From: Welwitschia mirabilis | Lineage: Eukaryota; Gnetophyta; Gnetopsida; Welwitschiales | Assembly: GCA_051453625.1 (NCBI GenBank) | Contig: JBOZIK010000001.1 | Coordinates: 86,705,567 to 86,754,196 of the forward strand | Reading direction: 5' to 3' | DNA: 48,630 bases | Shown: piece by piece, positions 11,391-21,879 of the stretch | How the letters are laid out: each line of letters starts with the position of its first letter | Position numbering within the stretch: position 1 is the stretch's first letter | Translations under genes and position numbers: made by a program | Notes under the pieces: model-generated | Told to the model about the DNA's origin: nothing | The model's database searches: none | The model's input: the letters and a program-made list of their open reading frames with translations, nothing else

Positions 11391-11699
11391 CCTAAAAGTG
11401 TTTTACTAATATATAAAATAACATTGTAATCCTTCTCATATTTTTATCCTAACATATCCCCTACAGTAATATTACTCACATCCCACATAAGTTTAAAGTC
11501 TTTATTCCAATTAGGTCCTTCTATAATAGGCGTTAATCTCCTTTTTCTAAGTGAGAATAAAGAGGTTTTTAAATTTTAGTATAACTCTTAATGAATCTTT
11601 GATAAAGACTAGAATCACCAACAAAATACTTAACTTATTTTACATTGGTTAGAGGAGGGAGATTTCTAATGATACTTATTTTAGTAGGATCCATTTAAA

Positions 11700-12250
11700 T
11701 GTAATTTTTAGAAATATTATAACTTAATACTATTCCATTCCTTATCAAGAATTAGCTCTTTTCCCAATTGAGATGAAGGCCATTTTTTATGCATCGGTTA
11801 AGTAATTTTTCCAATCTCTCTAATAGATTCTCAAAAGAATCTCTAAAAATAGAAAAATCATCTATGAAGATTTCTATTAATACCTTAGTCATACTTGAAA
11901 AGATACCCATCATGTGAATTTTATAAACTAAAGAACATTCTTCTAAAGGCAAAGGTACTAAAAGGGGAGGTGAAACTTGTCTTAACTTGATCTTCATTAG
12001 CTATGCATCCTTGGTTGTAATCATTATATTCATTAAGAAAACAATAATATGCATGGCCTTAGATCTTATCAATAATTTAATCTAGAAATGGCAAGAGATA
12101 ATAGTATTTCTTGTTGACATCATTAAGCTTCCTAAAATCAATGTAGACTCACCACTTCCCAAATTTTTTTGGTACTATACTAATATGACTAACCCATTCA
12201 CTATTATATATGGCATAAATAATCCAAGATCTATAAGTTTGATGATTTCT
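11700..12250 (-). pseudogene. Reverse transcriptase remnant, inner Athila-like element
   Basis: From about 12150 down, the minus strand gives GKWxVYIDFRKLNDVNKK, then YYLLPFLD, then CFLNEYNDYNQ. These are the family's R-V-C-x-DYRKLN, FPLPFID and F-LDGYSGYNQI blocks. An open frame at 11752-11997 then holds EIFIDDFSIF with the catalytic Asp pair (codons at 11857-11868), followed by ENLLERLEKLLNRCIKNGL and LNWEKS. Upstream, KEEIIKLIDLGLF (near 12240) matches the start of the domain. It copied the element RNA into DNA. Stops and shifts show it is inactive. Confidence 0.93.
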
Positions 12251-12319
12251 TCCTTTACTACTTACTTAAGGGTAGGGTTAAGACTCCTTTATGGTTTTCT
12301 AATAGGTTTGGTATTATCT

Positions 12320-12929
12320 TTCAAATAAATTTTATATTAAATGATGGAAGAAGAAATGGTTGAAATATCTTTGTGAATCTAAGTAAAAGTATGTGTTTTG
12401 GAATTAAGAAGTTGAAGTCATAATTCCTCTTGAGAAGGAAGAAGACATGCATTAATAATTAAAGGTTTTTGAAATTCATTATCTAAAAAGATGTATTTCA
12501 ATCCGTTTAATAAATTTTTAAATTCCAAATCAGAATTATCCCTCATTATTATTGGAATTATTTCTTGATATAGAAGGTTTTATATGGTTTTAACATATTA
12601 AAAATTAGGATCAATAAGGGACTCAAAGTTTTCATTTATTTCCTCATTCAAGTTGTTTCCTAAGAGGTTATTATTAAGATTACATGGATTAAAGAATTAA
12701 GGAATCCTAAGATTTTTTTTCACATTCTTCAAAATCATCAAATAAAGTTGGGTTGTATAAAGTAAGAAGCCTTTCTTCTAAAGGATGATGTTGAACAAGC
12801 ATGGAGGGTTTAATTTGTTGCTCAAGATTCGAATATTCTTCCATATATTTTCCAACTACATTAAAGACTCTAATATTGAATTTCTTATTTTCTATATGAT
12901 ATTCCATTATTCATAATCATGTGTTAATA
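12320..12929 (-). other. Protease-RT linker, inner element
   Basis: A minus-strand open frame of 66 codons (12707-12907) is rich in Glu and Asn. It matches no domain but lies where gypsy elements have a variable linker between protease and RT. Confidence 0.5.
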
Positions 12930-13400
12930 ATGCAATAGATTATTACACAAAAGGATTTTTCTAAGAACAAAGGATATCTTCCATTGTGTTCTACATTAAT
13001 AATCACTATATTTAAAGGGTAAAAGGCCTCTTTAAGTTGTATGATCATATCCTTAATAACTCCAATTTATTTCCTTAGAGTTACATCAGCTACTTCCAAC
13101 ATAATTTTTATTAATTCAATCCTACTTTCTAGCCGAAATGTTTTACAAATGTGAAATAGTATAATTTTAACATCTACTGCTATATATCTTAGTGCTTTCT
13201 TAATGTTTTTTCTTTCTTTTAAGATAATAATAACTATAACAGCCCCTAGGTATTTAAATTTTGGACATTTTTATGCTACTAGGTTCAAAAGAAATTATGT
13301 AATGAACACCCTACTTGGTATAGTTCTATTCTATTATCTCTTAACTATATCTTTCTAGATTTTTTTTTTTTTATCTAGAATTATCTTGCAATATTTTTCA
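12930..13400 (-). pseudogene. Aspartic protease remnant, inner element
   Basis: A minus-strand frame reads ALRYIAVDVKIILFHICKTF (about 13140-13200, where the family has a D-L-G-A-S active loop followed by the VYKxL helix), then LEVADVTLRKxIGVIKDMII (about 13030-13090) and FYPLNIVIINV. The last two correspond to the LQLADRS...P-x-G-VxEDVLVQV and FVVLD segments. It processed the polyprotein. The active-site Gly/Ala/Ser positions are lost. Confidence 0.7.
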
Positions 13401-13739
13401 GAAAGTTAGGTTGATGATCACATCTTGCATAATTTTCCTAATATAATCATCATATGTAGGATTAGTCTTTAATCTTTCTAATTAAGGGGTTATGAATTTA
13501 ATTTCTATATTTTTATTAGTTGTGTTATGGTTGGATTTTTCTTTAGGAGCTAAACTAAATCTAGGTTAATAAAGAATTTCTATGTCATCATTATGGGTTT
13601 GATCTTTTTAGTTAGTAGAAGTGGAGGCTACCTCAGTAGGAGTTGTTTCATGTTCACTTCTTATCACTATCGTCTAATCCCTTTTAGCATTACTTAGATT
13701 AGGAATGATTTGGATTACAAGAAAGCCTTGGGGTCTTTA

Positions 13740-14966
13740 GTTTTAGAAGATGGTTTGTTGAAATATACATATAAGGTTTACTATATTCTTATTAGTGGAC
13801 TCTTGCAGTTTCTTTACTTTCTCAATTAGCTCTCTAAGGGAATCATTTTTAATGTAGTTAGAAGAATTGGATTGAAAGTTATCAGGCTGAAAATTATTAG
13901 ACTGAAATTTGTTATCCTGAAAGTTATCACTTCTATATCTATTATCAAAAGAGGATTTGAAGGTTGGTGATGTTCTCATGTTTCATATTGAAATTGTTAA
14001 TTATTTTTGAAAGTATTAGATCTTTGATTAAATACATAGGCATATTTATAGATCATTTCTCTAGATGTTTGTAAGTAAGGATAATCTTTGGTGTAATGGG
14101 AGTTTTCCTCACATATTTCATGATGAGAGAAAGGTATTAATGGTTGAGGTTGTTAATTTAACATTTTAGAATCATCCAAGACCTTAGTATAACTTTTTAA
14201 CTTATTGGTGATATTTTGAATTAGGTTTCTAGAGCTAGATTACTCTTCATGTTGTACTTCTTGATGTTTTATAGCATTTGCCCTCTAGTTCTACCTTTTT
14301 TAAGGGTTGTCTAGGCAATGTTTTACTAATTTCTATTAATTCTTCCAAGAGTTTTCAATCATCTTTCAAAGTCAAGTTGAGTAAATTTCCATCACATATA
14401 AAATCTACTAATTACTTAGTTTGGCTATTCAATTCACTATAGAAGTAGTTGATAGGTTCTTCTCTTAAAAATTCATCTATAGGATTGGATGAGGTAACAA
14501 TTAAAAATCTCTCATAAGTTATAGCATAATCTTCATAAGAGTGTTATGAAAAACTAGTGACTTCCTTTTTTTTCCTCCTTTTCCTCATGGTTTCTTCACT
14601 CATGAACCTTTTAATGAAGGCATTTTGAACTTGCTTCTAAGTCTTAAAGCTTTTATGAGGGGTAGTTTTCAACCAATTTCTAGCCTTGTCTCTAAGGATA
14701 AAAGGAAAAATAATCATTTATGTCCTATTGGTTCTCTTCTTTTTTATATTTAGTAAGGTAAGAATGAGTTGTTCTATTTTAGCTTAGTGTTGAAAAGGAT
14801 CTTTTTTATGATTTCATAAGAAGATAGGATACTTTTTTCAATTTTTGAGTTTTACATCATCTCCATTGGATAGGTCAAATGCGTTTTAGATCTCTATTTT
14901 TCTTTGAGCTATAAGTTCCTTGAGGGTTAATATGGTAAAAATAGGAGTAAAAGTAGAGGTAGACAT
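13740..14966 (-). pseudogene. Gag remnant, inner Athila-like element
   Basis: The start is chosen at the minus-strand ATG at 14966, giving MSTSTFTPIF. The frame then shows FPFILRDKARNWL (about 14690), FIKRFMSEETMRKRR, EVTSFSxHSYEDYAITYERF and FYSELNSQTKxLVDFICDGN (near 14400), then LLEELIEI. These are the retrotransposon_gag landmarks F-SLxDKAxxWL, FLxKYFP, I-x-SFxQ-x-ESLYEAWERF and F-x-GL-x-TxxxVD-x-GG. The C-terminal part (13743-13979) is a low-complexity run with repeated NFQ units. Gag formed the particle that packages the RNA. Scattered stops, many at Gln or Trp positions, break it. Confidence 0.88.
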
Positions 14967-15571
14967 TTTTGAAGTTTTAGAAGGGAAAAATGTGTAAGAG
15001 GTAGGGTTTAAAGAGGAAGATGATTTAAATAAATTACTTTTAGAAAGAGGTAAATTAATTTAAAAAATATAAAAAGAAGAATATTATCTTTTTCTAGTCT
15101 AGATTGAAATAAAATTTTCTCATCTCTAGTTCTTTGAATTGAAATCCATAATCGTTCTTTAATTGTTTTGCTAACAATTTATTCTTCTGCTAATACTTTT
15201 TTTTATATGACTAGTCCCTTGCATTTTCATAAAGAATTAAAACAAACTTCTTTACATCCATGTGGAGAACTTCTTTCTATATTACATGGAGTATAAAAAG
15301 GAGGCTATAACAATAGTGGATGTAGCACAAAGTGGAGACTAATTTTATTAAAAGCAATGGTAATTTTTAACTTTCAATAAAAAGAAAAAATAATAGAAAT
15401 TTAAAAAATAATATAAACTAAGAAAGTAAACGTGCAAACTAACCTAAGAAAAAGAAAACATGTATATACACACCATACAACTAACACCTTAATATCAATA
15501 TGCTTACTTGAATAGTAGGAATCAACCTTCTAGACTTTCTTCAACTCCTCCTTATTAATGAGGTTAATTTA
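14967..15571 (-). other. 5' leader of inner element
   Basis: About 600 bases between the 5' LTR and gag. It is purine-rich in parts, with no coding remnant recognised. Confidence 0.55.
15553..15571 (-). promoter_or_regulatory. Decayed primer-binding site of inner element
   Basis: Just outside the 5' LTR the minus strand reads AACCTCATTAATAAGGAGG. It can be aligned with the TGGCGCC...CCGGGG-type site of Athila relatives if most differences are C-to-T or G-to-A changes. The position is right, but the match is weak. Confidence 0.35.
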
Positions 15572-17090
15572 TTTTGGTAGAAATTATTTGATCAATGTAG
15601 TATTTTATTCTAATGAATCTTTTTCTATGATACCTGCAATTCTCAATAAAACTCATACAAAACACAATGGAAGTTATAACATTGTTTTAATCTAAAAAGA
15701 ACAAAATTGAAATGATTTCCTATTTAACTTTAGAATGATAAATTAGTGAAAACACAATGATGTAATAAATGAATGTAGGCTACAAAGATGAGATGGAAGC
15801 CTAAATTTAAACCCCATCCAAGTTCACCCTTATAATCTATATCAGTTACAAATATCTCTTACTTAATTTCAATTAACATAAACTATAGGGAAGATTATAA
15901 AGTAATTTGAAAGAATGATTCAATCAATATTTTCTTAATCAAAATGTTCACATCCTCTTATAAAGAAAGAACTCTTTAATGAAGGGACACAACTCAACAC
16001 TAAGAGATGTCTGTCTCTGTAATTAGGATGGATCTCTTAATCAAAATGCTCTAATGTCATAAGCAATTTTGATGTATCAAAGATGAAAAATAAGGAATCT
16101 AAGGGGTATATTTATGGCTTTGAATAGAAGGTTAGGATTACCAAAGAATAGTAATAGATTCAAAGCAATCATATCTCAAATTTCATAATGAAAAAAGTTC
16201 ATTTTACATTTGTTAAGGGTGTCGTCTATCTGTGTGTCATCTAGATAACTGGGTGGTCATCTTTATTTCTAATGGCTATCTATCCTTCATGCTCCTTTCT
16301 AGTGAGATAGTTAAGTATCATGTATTTAGTATTGTCCTAGGTATTATCTAGATGACCAAGTGGATTCTTATCAATTGTGAATTTATAAGGTCTATTTCTA
16401 CTCTTCCTACTAGTCGTCCTTAATGTCATTCAAGCGACTAATTGGACAATAGGTCATCTTAAGTTTCTTATACTTTTTTATATCATAATTGGTTTTCCTT
16501 TAGGCATATTAAGCTTTTTCCTACTATAATTAACCTTTCTCCACCTTTTTCAAGTACATTGACTAAGGTCGAGTATTCCACTAAATTGGAGCATGGCTTC
16601 AACATTAATTAACACATCCTTGTATCTTTCAAAGGAGTTGAATTTAGTATTGTACTCTATCATCTTTCTATTCCATCTTGAAAATGTGATTTGGCTGCTC
16701 TAATGGCTATCATCCTCTAGAGCATTGTTTAAATGATAAGGTGTATGAATGTTAGCAAAAATATAACTTCTCTATTTATTGATCTTGTTAGTTATTCCCT
16801 TGCTTGTCATCCAGATGACAAGATAAACAAAACTTTATTTTTCATTTTACATCCCTCTTGATCATCAACCATCATTTTGAATAGAATTCATAATGCTCTA
16901 GACAAGTTAAGAAGTTTGGAATTTGTTCGGAAAGTCATCCATAAATGGTTAAAAACATTAGACAACTATTCTTTCTTACTACTTGTAATGAATACTTCAA
17001 TTCTACTCTTAATTAATCAAAAATCTATTTAAAAAGACCTAAAACATACTTTAAACGTGATGTTAAATATAATCAATTTGACTTGCAATA
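15572..17090 (-). repeat. 5' LTR of inner element
   Basis: Pairs with 6296-8270 over its whole length. The right end (TTGACTTGCAATA) matches TTGACTTGCAACA, with one change in the terminal CA. The left end is placed by alignment at about 15572. Its TATA-like box is at 16109-16115 on the minus strand. Confidence 0.9.
16109..16115 (-). promoter_or_regulatory. TATA box of inner element 5' LTR
   Basis: The minus strand reads ATAAATATACCCC, aligned with TATAAATAGCCCC in the paired LTR. Confidence 0.55.
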
Positions 17091-17095
17091 GTAGG
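17091..17095. repeat. Target-site duplication of inner element, right copy (GTAGG)
   Basis: Identical to 6291-6295, and directly follows the LTR end. Confidence 0.92.
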
Positions 17096-17439
17096 TTCTT
17101 TTTTTTGAAGGTGATTCTATGGTTAAGCATTCTTAGCATAATCTTTTAAATTCTTACTAATGATACTAGAGTTTTTGATTAATCAGAAAAGGCAATGATA
17201 CGATTTCTCTAGTTTGAAAGCATGTAATTATGATTAGACATTAGATTAAGGAGTAGGCTGAGTTTGAGCATGTTCCATTTGAACTAGTGATTCTAATTTT
17301 CATTTATTTTCTTAAATGATTTATTCTAAAGTCTTTGTAGGTTGATTTTGGATGATAGAAATTGCATAAGAAGCATTTTCATTTTAAGGTAATGCATTTT
17401 GTAGTGATTATGATGCAAAAGTTTTAGAAGAAAAAGGAT

Positions 17440-18680
17440 TTTTGTAAATTTCTAGCTATTCGTTTGTAGTAGCGAGGAATGTATTAAATTTAATATCTCT
17501 CTCATTTTCAATGATGTCTTGAAGAATATATTTCATGCTGAAGCAATTTTCAATGTGATGATCCTCAATTTTGTGATACTCAGAGTAATTTGACTTATTA
17601 TAACTTTTTGGTTTTGGTGTTTTGTGATCTTTTGGTTTGATTGGACCTGATTGAATTATCCACTTCTTTAATAGGATTGAAAGAATATTTGTTAGTGGTA
17701 CGTCTAACCTCATGAAATTCATCCTAGGTATTTGAGTTAAATTTTACTTTTGAAACTTGTTTCGATCTTGACTTTAAGTTGTATATGCCTATTGTTGAAG
17801 TTGTGCTTGTTGCAAACATTGTGCTTGTTGTGGATTTTGGATAGGTTAAGAAGGCAAGTAATAGGATTATCCTATAACTAGTTGGAATGCAAAGGTATGT
17901 GAAGCGATAGAAGGTGGGTGCAGGATTTGTGGCATTATTAAATTACCCATAGGTTGAGGTGCATGCTTGAGTTAGGAGGTTGATTAATGACTACAACATT
18001 TTTCAGATTATTTTTTTGTTGTTTTTGTCTTTTATTATTGATTTAGCTTGGAAGAAACTACCATATTTAATGATACCTTTTTATCTTCCTACAGTTTCAA
18101 GTTTTTTGGCTAACATGATAGTCTATTTAAATGTTTTGAATCACTATATCCTTAAGTATTTAAAGACACATAGAATGCATGACTTAGCAAAGAGATACAC
18201 CATATTAGAATTTAGAAGGGGGGTTTTAGTTACAATGTAGTAACTCTTCATTATCATGTGTAGTCTAGTACTATTTCATTAAACTATTATCAAGTTATAG
18301 TTAAGATATCTAATGTTATTCATTTTGAGATGTTTACTGAGTAATGTTGCACAAACAGTTTGAATAGTTCTTTCTAGCTTGCGATTAAATGGATAAGTAT
18401 ACAATGATACTTGTTGAGTGATTGTTAATTTAAGCATCTATAGAACAATTGATAAGTTGTGTTTCATTTGATGTTATACATGGTACACACATGTTTATAG
18501 TTTTTAACATGTATAATGGGATATTCAATGCCTGTAAAATTCTCAAATTCTAGCATTTCACTAGATGAAATGATCTTGTAAGGAATAGAAGAATGAATAG
18601 GTATATCTCCAAAGGCTATGTTGAGATTATTTTTTTTTTCAAGAGGCCTTATTTTATATGATTGATATCTTTTCAAAGCA
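17440..18680 (-). pseudogene. Gag remnant, Tat-like (outer element)
   Basis: On the minus strand an open frame at 18464-18676 contains EFENFTGIEYPIIHVKNY, which fits the Tat-group gag motif F-x-x-Y-x-G-x-x-x-P-x-x-H-L-x-x-Y. Further on, LFVQHYSVNISK (near 18350) fits the L-x-x-F-x-x-Q-Y-x-x-N block, and a KPPF near 18230 fits the conserved PPL. The frame at 17456-17722 carries YSEYHKIEDHHIENCFSMKY, a decayed C-x-x-H-x-x-x-x-H-x-x-x-x-C zinc knuckle of the kind written YCEYHxxxGHxTxxCxxLK in Tat gag, with its first Cys changed to Ser. Gag then ran on toward the protease now at 5840-6140. Many stops. Confidence 0.8.
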
Positions 18681-19161
18681 TGTTAAACTTAGTCAATTAT
18701 ATCTTGTGTTTTTTCTTTATATGTTATTCTTCATTAATGGAGTAGTTAAAGAGGTCATTATTGATGAGAGGACTCTTTTTTGGTTTTCCCTTCATGACAT
18801 TTGAATTATTTATTGGTCATCTTTATTTGGAATAATTTAAGGGAAGGGGACTCAAATATGTTTTGCACCACTAGATTATTGTCTGGAATGTCTTTTGTGA
18901 GGCATAACTGAGCATAGTTATTATTATCAAAGTCATATTCTTCATAATCCCTTTTATTGATTTCCTCATCTTCATTTCTACCTTGGTTTTCTTAGGTGTT
19001 ATCTTTGTTTTTGTTTCTCACCATTATGTTTCAATCTAAACATCGTTTCTGGAAACTAGTCATCTAATAAAAGTTTAGACAAATCCTATGAGATTAGTTT
19101 TTGATACTCTTTCTCAAAAAGATATGATGGTCTACAACATGTACCTATAGGCATCAAGATT
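18681..19161 (-). other. 5' leader of outer element
   Basis: Between the right LTR and gag. No gene recognised. The end next to the LTR (19142-19161) on the minus strand contains GATGCCTATAGG, which can be aligned with the GCCGTCTGTGGG part of a Tat-type primer-binding site (7 of 12 identical, 4 of the 5 differences transitions). Confidence 0.45.
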
Positions 19162-19273
19162 TGATTGTGTAATGACAAACAAAACCACCCTCCTTTTAGT
19201 GCTAAAACTATTATGTAATTTTTCTCATAATGTTTGATTGTGATTTTGGTTTGATTTTTGAATTTTATCCAAT

Positions 19274-19760
19274 GTGGTGTCTGAAGGCCCCCTTTCTAGC
19301 ATCAAAAACTATTGTGATGATTGTTCACAAGCCTTTAGTGGTGATGTGCCCAAATGTATTTATGATGTCATTGTAAATATTTCGTACGATGACCTTAAAG
19401 GCCCTATTCCTTATGGCTCTAACTCTTCTTTGTTTTTTGAAAACCACAGACTCACTTATTTTATTTGCAAAAACTGTCGTCTCTTTACAAAAGCTATCCT
19501 ATTGATTTCATCATCTGTTTTTTGTTTTTGTTTTTTTTTTGTTTTTTCTATAAGAGAAGGAAATTATATAGTGATGAGCCTAAACTAGATAAGCCATTAA
19601 ATAATTGGCAGTTAGGTTTACTGAGTCAACTTAGAGGGAGGTTATTCCATGACAGTCAAGATCTTCTCAGCTTTCAAGGATGAAGAAACCAGCAATATGG
19701 ATGACTATTTTCTATGGGAGTGTGAGATGCTCAAAAAGGAGTGATTGAGACTTCACTGAA
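19274..19760 (+). pseudogene. Receptor-like kinase fragment inside the right LTR
   Basis: One frame (19274-19588) reads through a Cys-containing stretch with PLSSIKNYCDDCSQAF and PYGSNSSLFFENHRL, then a strongly hydrophobic segment (about 19495-19555). A second frame (19465-19683) gives the same hydrophobic segment followed by KRRK and DKPLNNWQLGLLSQLRG, resembling a membrane helix, stop-transfer signal and juxtamembrane region. EGGYSMTVKIF follows at about 19632-19664 and matches the left copy in frame, ending at a stop shared by both. The segment equivalent to KAADNF...LGE in the left copy is deleted here. The receptor-kinase reading is moderate and depends on both copies together. Confidence 0.45.
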
Positions 19761-19839
19761 GGAACAGGTTTTTGAAAAAGTAGAATCTTACCTCAGTAAT
19801 CATCTGCTTTATGCTGTGAATAATTGCATATAATTCCTC

Positions 19840-20395
19840 TACAATGTTTCAAGTTTCAATTAAACTGTTTACTGCCTGGTGTTTTTCTTCTTTATTCTCA
19901 GCTTCTGCAGATTGATGGGCCTTTTGCCCCTGTGCTTTTTGCAGGGGTTCTTCTTGGACGCCCCTGCTTTCAATGCCAGGCCTCTTCTTTCACTCTCCCA
20001 TGAAATTCATCCTCTTTTGGTCAATGGAAATTTTTTCTCCTTCCTTTGTTCCTGCTTTTTGATGTCTTCCCCTTTTCTTTTGATCATGTCCCCTGCTGGA
20101 GTTGTTCTTCCCTCTCTCACTAACTCCCTTCCTAGCAACAACTGATTTATTGCTTCCATTCATATGCAGCCAATGTTTTATAGTAAAGACTGCGACAGTG
20201 GTCCTGATTTTGGCAACTCTGCTTACTCTTCTGTGTATATTCTGTCTTTGATACTCTCTGTGCATCTAACTCGAATCCACTGTGCACTTATTACGCTTCT
20301 AAACTTGATCCTTCTTCCCAGACACACGATTCATACAAATTTACTCGGAAGTGTGATCAGAAACCAAGAAGGAAAAGTAATAAGCTGGAGATGAG
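19840..20395. other. GC-richer segment unique to the right outer LTR
   Basis: Clearly less AT-rich than its surroundings, with no counterpart in the left LTR, where about 230 unrelated bases (2265-2490) lie between the same conserved flanks. Both strands have medium open frames: plus 19879-20145, minus 19990-20265 (very basic), plus 20164-20394. None matches a known family. It could be a later insertion, or an ancestral part lost from the other LTR. I saw no clear inverted repeats or target duplication around it. Confidence 0.5.
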
Positions 20396-20734
20396 CAGCA
20401 TCTAAAATTTGAATCCAATATTTGGACAATATATTAATGAAGGATTGTTCATTTTAGTGCATGGGCATAGGTGTGTTGGGCATGGCTGGTTCTCTTTCAA
20501 AAGCCTCTGTGAACCACCCATCCTTCCTTCTAATGGACTGCATTTTTATTGGTTTCTAGGCAATATTCATGGATGATTCAGTTAGTTTTCTAGCCACTAG
20601 GAGCACATTCCTTCTAGAAAACTAGTGTCTTTTTCATACAGATGAGCTTTATCTTTGCATAGATTGTTTTGTCCCATGCAGATTTAGCCATTTCCCACTA
20701 TTTTCTTCACCTCTAATTTCATTTCGTCAGCCTC

Positions 20735-20742
20735 TTTATATA
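20735..20742 (-). promoter_or_regulatory. TATA-like box in right outer LTR
   Basis: The minus strand reads CATATATAAAGAGGCTG, conserved with 2835-2842. Confidence 0.5.
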
Positions 20743-21467
20743 TGTATATATAAATATACATGGATGGCATTGGGATTTTTTTTTAAGACATGAAGAAAAC
20801 ATAGTTTATTTGATGCATAAGAGAAATGGTGAATCTAATGGTCTTTTTAGATTAATAATATTTAAAGTGAAATAAATTTATGACCAATGTCATAAAGTAA
20901 GATGATTTTCTATGAACTCACATGCTAAAATTTAAATTTTAATTATTTCATTGACAATGTACCCTTTATATATTCTTAACAAAAGAGACAATGTTGTGCT
21001 ATCTGTCCTATTAAAAATGTTACGAGGTTAAAGAATAAATAATCAAACTATCCTTTAGTGATTCATATGAGTCTTTCAACTATAACACTTTAAAAGGAAG
21101 GTTGTGACAATCCAAAATCATGGCCTGATGTGCAAACATGATCATCCTTACCTAGGTAGGGCTTTTTAATGATTGAACAGGGCCAAATATCTAAACGAGT
21201 GAAACATCACTAATATTAACATGATATTAAAGAAAAATCTAACACAGTGATAAAATGTAGCATGAGAATGTAGGGGCACATATGGCAAGTATTAAATGTG
21301 AGGGAAAAAGGAGTAAATGGATGAGAGAAAGGGTAAATGGATAGAGATGTACTTTACTTTATGTTGAGGTTATAACATAAGGTGATATTAATATAGTAGG
21401 ATAATGGATGATAAGGTGGATAGATACAAATATGTATGCGAATCGAGGTAGGAAATATCTCTAAACA

Positions 21468-21839
21468 TAAGATAAGTACTAGAGTAGATGTCGACGAAGA
21501 TTCAGTATGCTTAATTTTCACCTTTGGTTTTGACAAACCACCTCTTCTTACTAGAAAAGCAACTAATCCACTTACTGTTGTAGCATGCTTACCATGTTAT
21601 CCTCTCACCTTCTTGCTCAAGCTTAAACACCTTGCTCACTAGGTCCTCTTTAAGGGAAACTTTGTGACTTTCTATGAAGAAAGTGTCACCATCCCTTATG
21701 TAGGCCACCTGGTTTACCCACTCCTTAGGGCACCCTCATAATTTAGTGAAGTAGTTCATCCATTCTTTCTCCACTAGAACACGAATCCTTCCATGTCAAA
21801 CTCCCACACTTCACCTATTCTCTCAATGATGGCTATGGC
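21468..21839 (-). other. Unclassified minus-strand frame beside the outer insertion
   Basis: From about 21790 to 21590 the minus strand stays open except for one stop, with residues including RVLVEKEWMNYFTKL and GCPKEWVNQVAYIRDGDTFF. Composition looks protein-like rather than random, but I do not recognise the family. It lies downstream of the LINE zf-RVT region and upstream of the point where the outer element inserted, so it may be LINE 3' sequence or an older element. Confidence 0.35.
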
Positions 21840-21879
21840 TCGTAAAAGAATCTAAAAGAGCGAGGGGAAAAAACTCCTC

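Larger units (their letters stand above)
6296..17090 (-). mobile_element. Complete Ty3/gypsy LTR retrotransposon, Athila-like, nested in the outer element
   Basis: This has direct LTRs (6296-8270 and 15572-17090), terminal TGTTG...CAACA at the left LTR, and a perfect GTAGG target duplication. On the minus strand, coding remnants run in the gypsy order gag (about 14966-13740), protease (about 13400-12930), reverse transcriptase (about 12250-11750), RNase H (about 11390-11130) and integrase (about 10620-9800). About 1.5 kb of non-coding sequence then precedes the 3' LTR. Motifs such as FIDDFSIF in RT and LIRxMLLIQEFNL plus VDHLSRI in RNase H are characteristic of Athila and close relatives. Stops and frameshifts occur throughout, so it is dead. 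LTR divergence of roughly one quarter suggests an old insertion. Confidence 0.93.
1510..21467 (-). mobile_element. Outer Ty3/gypsy LTR retrotransposon, Tat-like, split by a nested element
   Basis: Two direct repeats of about 2.1 and 2.3 kb (1510-3604 and 19162-21467) bound this element. The left repeat is preceded on the minus strand by a purine tract (AAAATGGGGGCAAC). TAAG flanks both outer ends. Inside, minus-strand remnants of Tat-type gag (17440-18680) and protease (5840-6140) are visible, and an integrase C-terminal module lies near 5000-5160. Reverse transcriptase, RNase H and the integrase core are not found, so most of pol is deleted or the element was non-autonomous. A complete second element (6296-17090) is inserted between gag and protease. 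Without that insertion it would be about 9.2 kb. Lineage comes from gag and protease motifs only. Confidence 0.78.
19162..21467 (-). repeat. Right (5') LTR of outer element
   Basis: Direct repeat of 1510-3604. Shared landmarks on the plus strand include CCTTATGGCTCTAA (19410), GAGGTTATTCCATG (19637), GTTGGGCATGG (20478), the TATATATGTATATATA run (20737) and ATGTGCAAA/CATGATCAT (21130). Its right end CTAAACA is followed by TAAGA. It differs from the left copy by an extra GC-richer stretch at 19840-20395 and lacks about 80 bases of the kinase-like fragment. Confidence 0.8.

Noticed and set aside
17980-18240. Plus-strand open frame of 86 codons with a membrane-like N-terminus
   Set aside because: Antisense shadow of the Tat-like gag remnant, whose motifs are on the minus strand.
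19879-20145. Plus-strand open frame with hydrophobic start, possible secreted protein
   Set aside because: It overlaps equally long open frames on the other strand in a segment unique to one LTR, and no family is recognisable. Kept only as part of the GC-richer segment.
1510-21467. Two independent tandem or segmental copies of a receptor kinase pseudogene
   Set aside because: The polypurine tract at 3605, shared terminal CA, TAAG at both outer ends and element-oriented TATA boxes fit LTRs better than gene duplicates.
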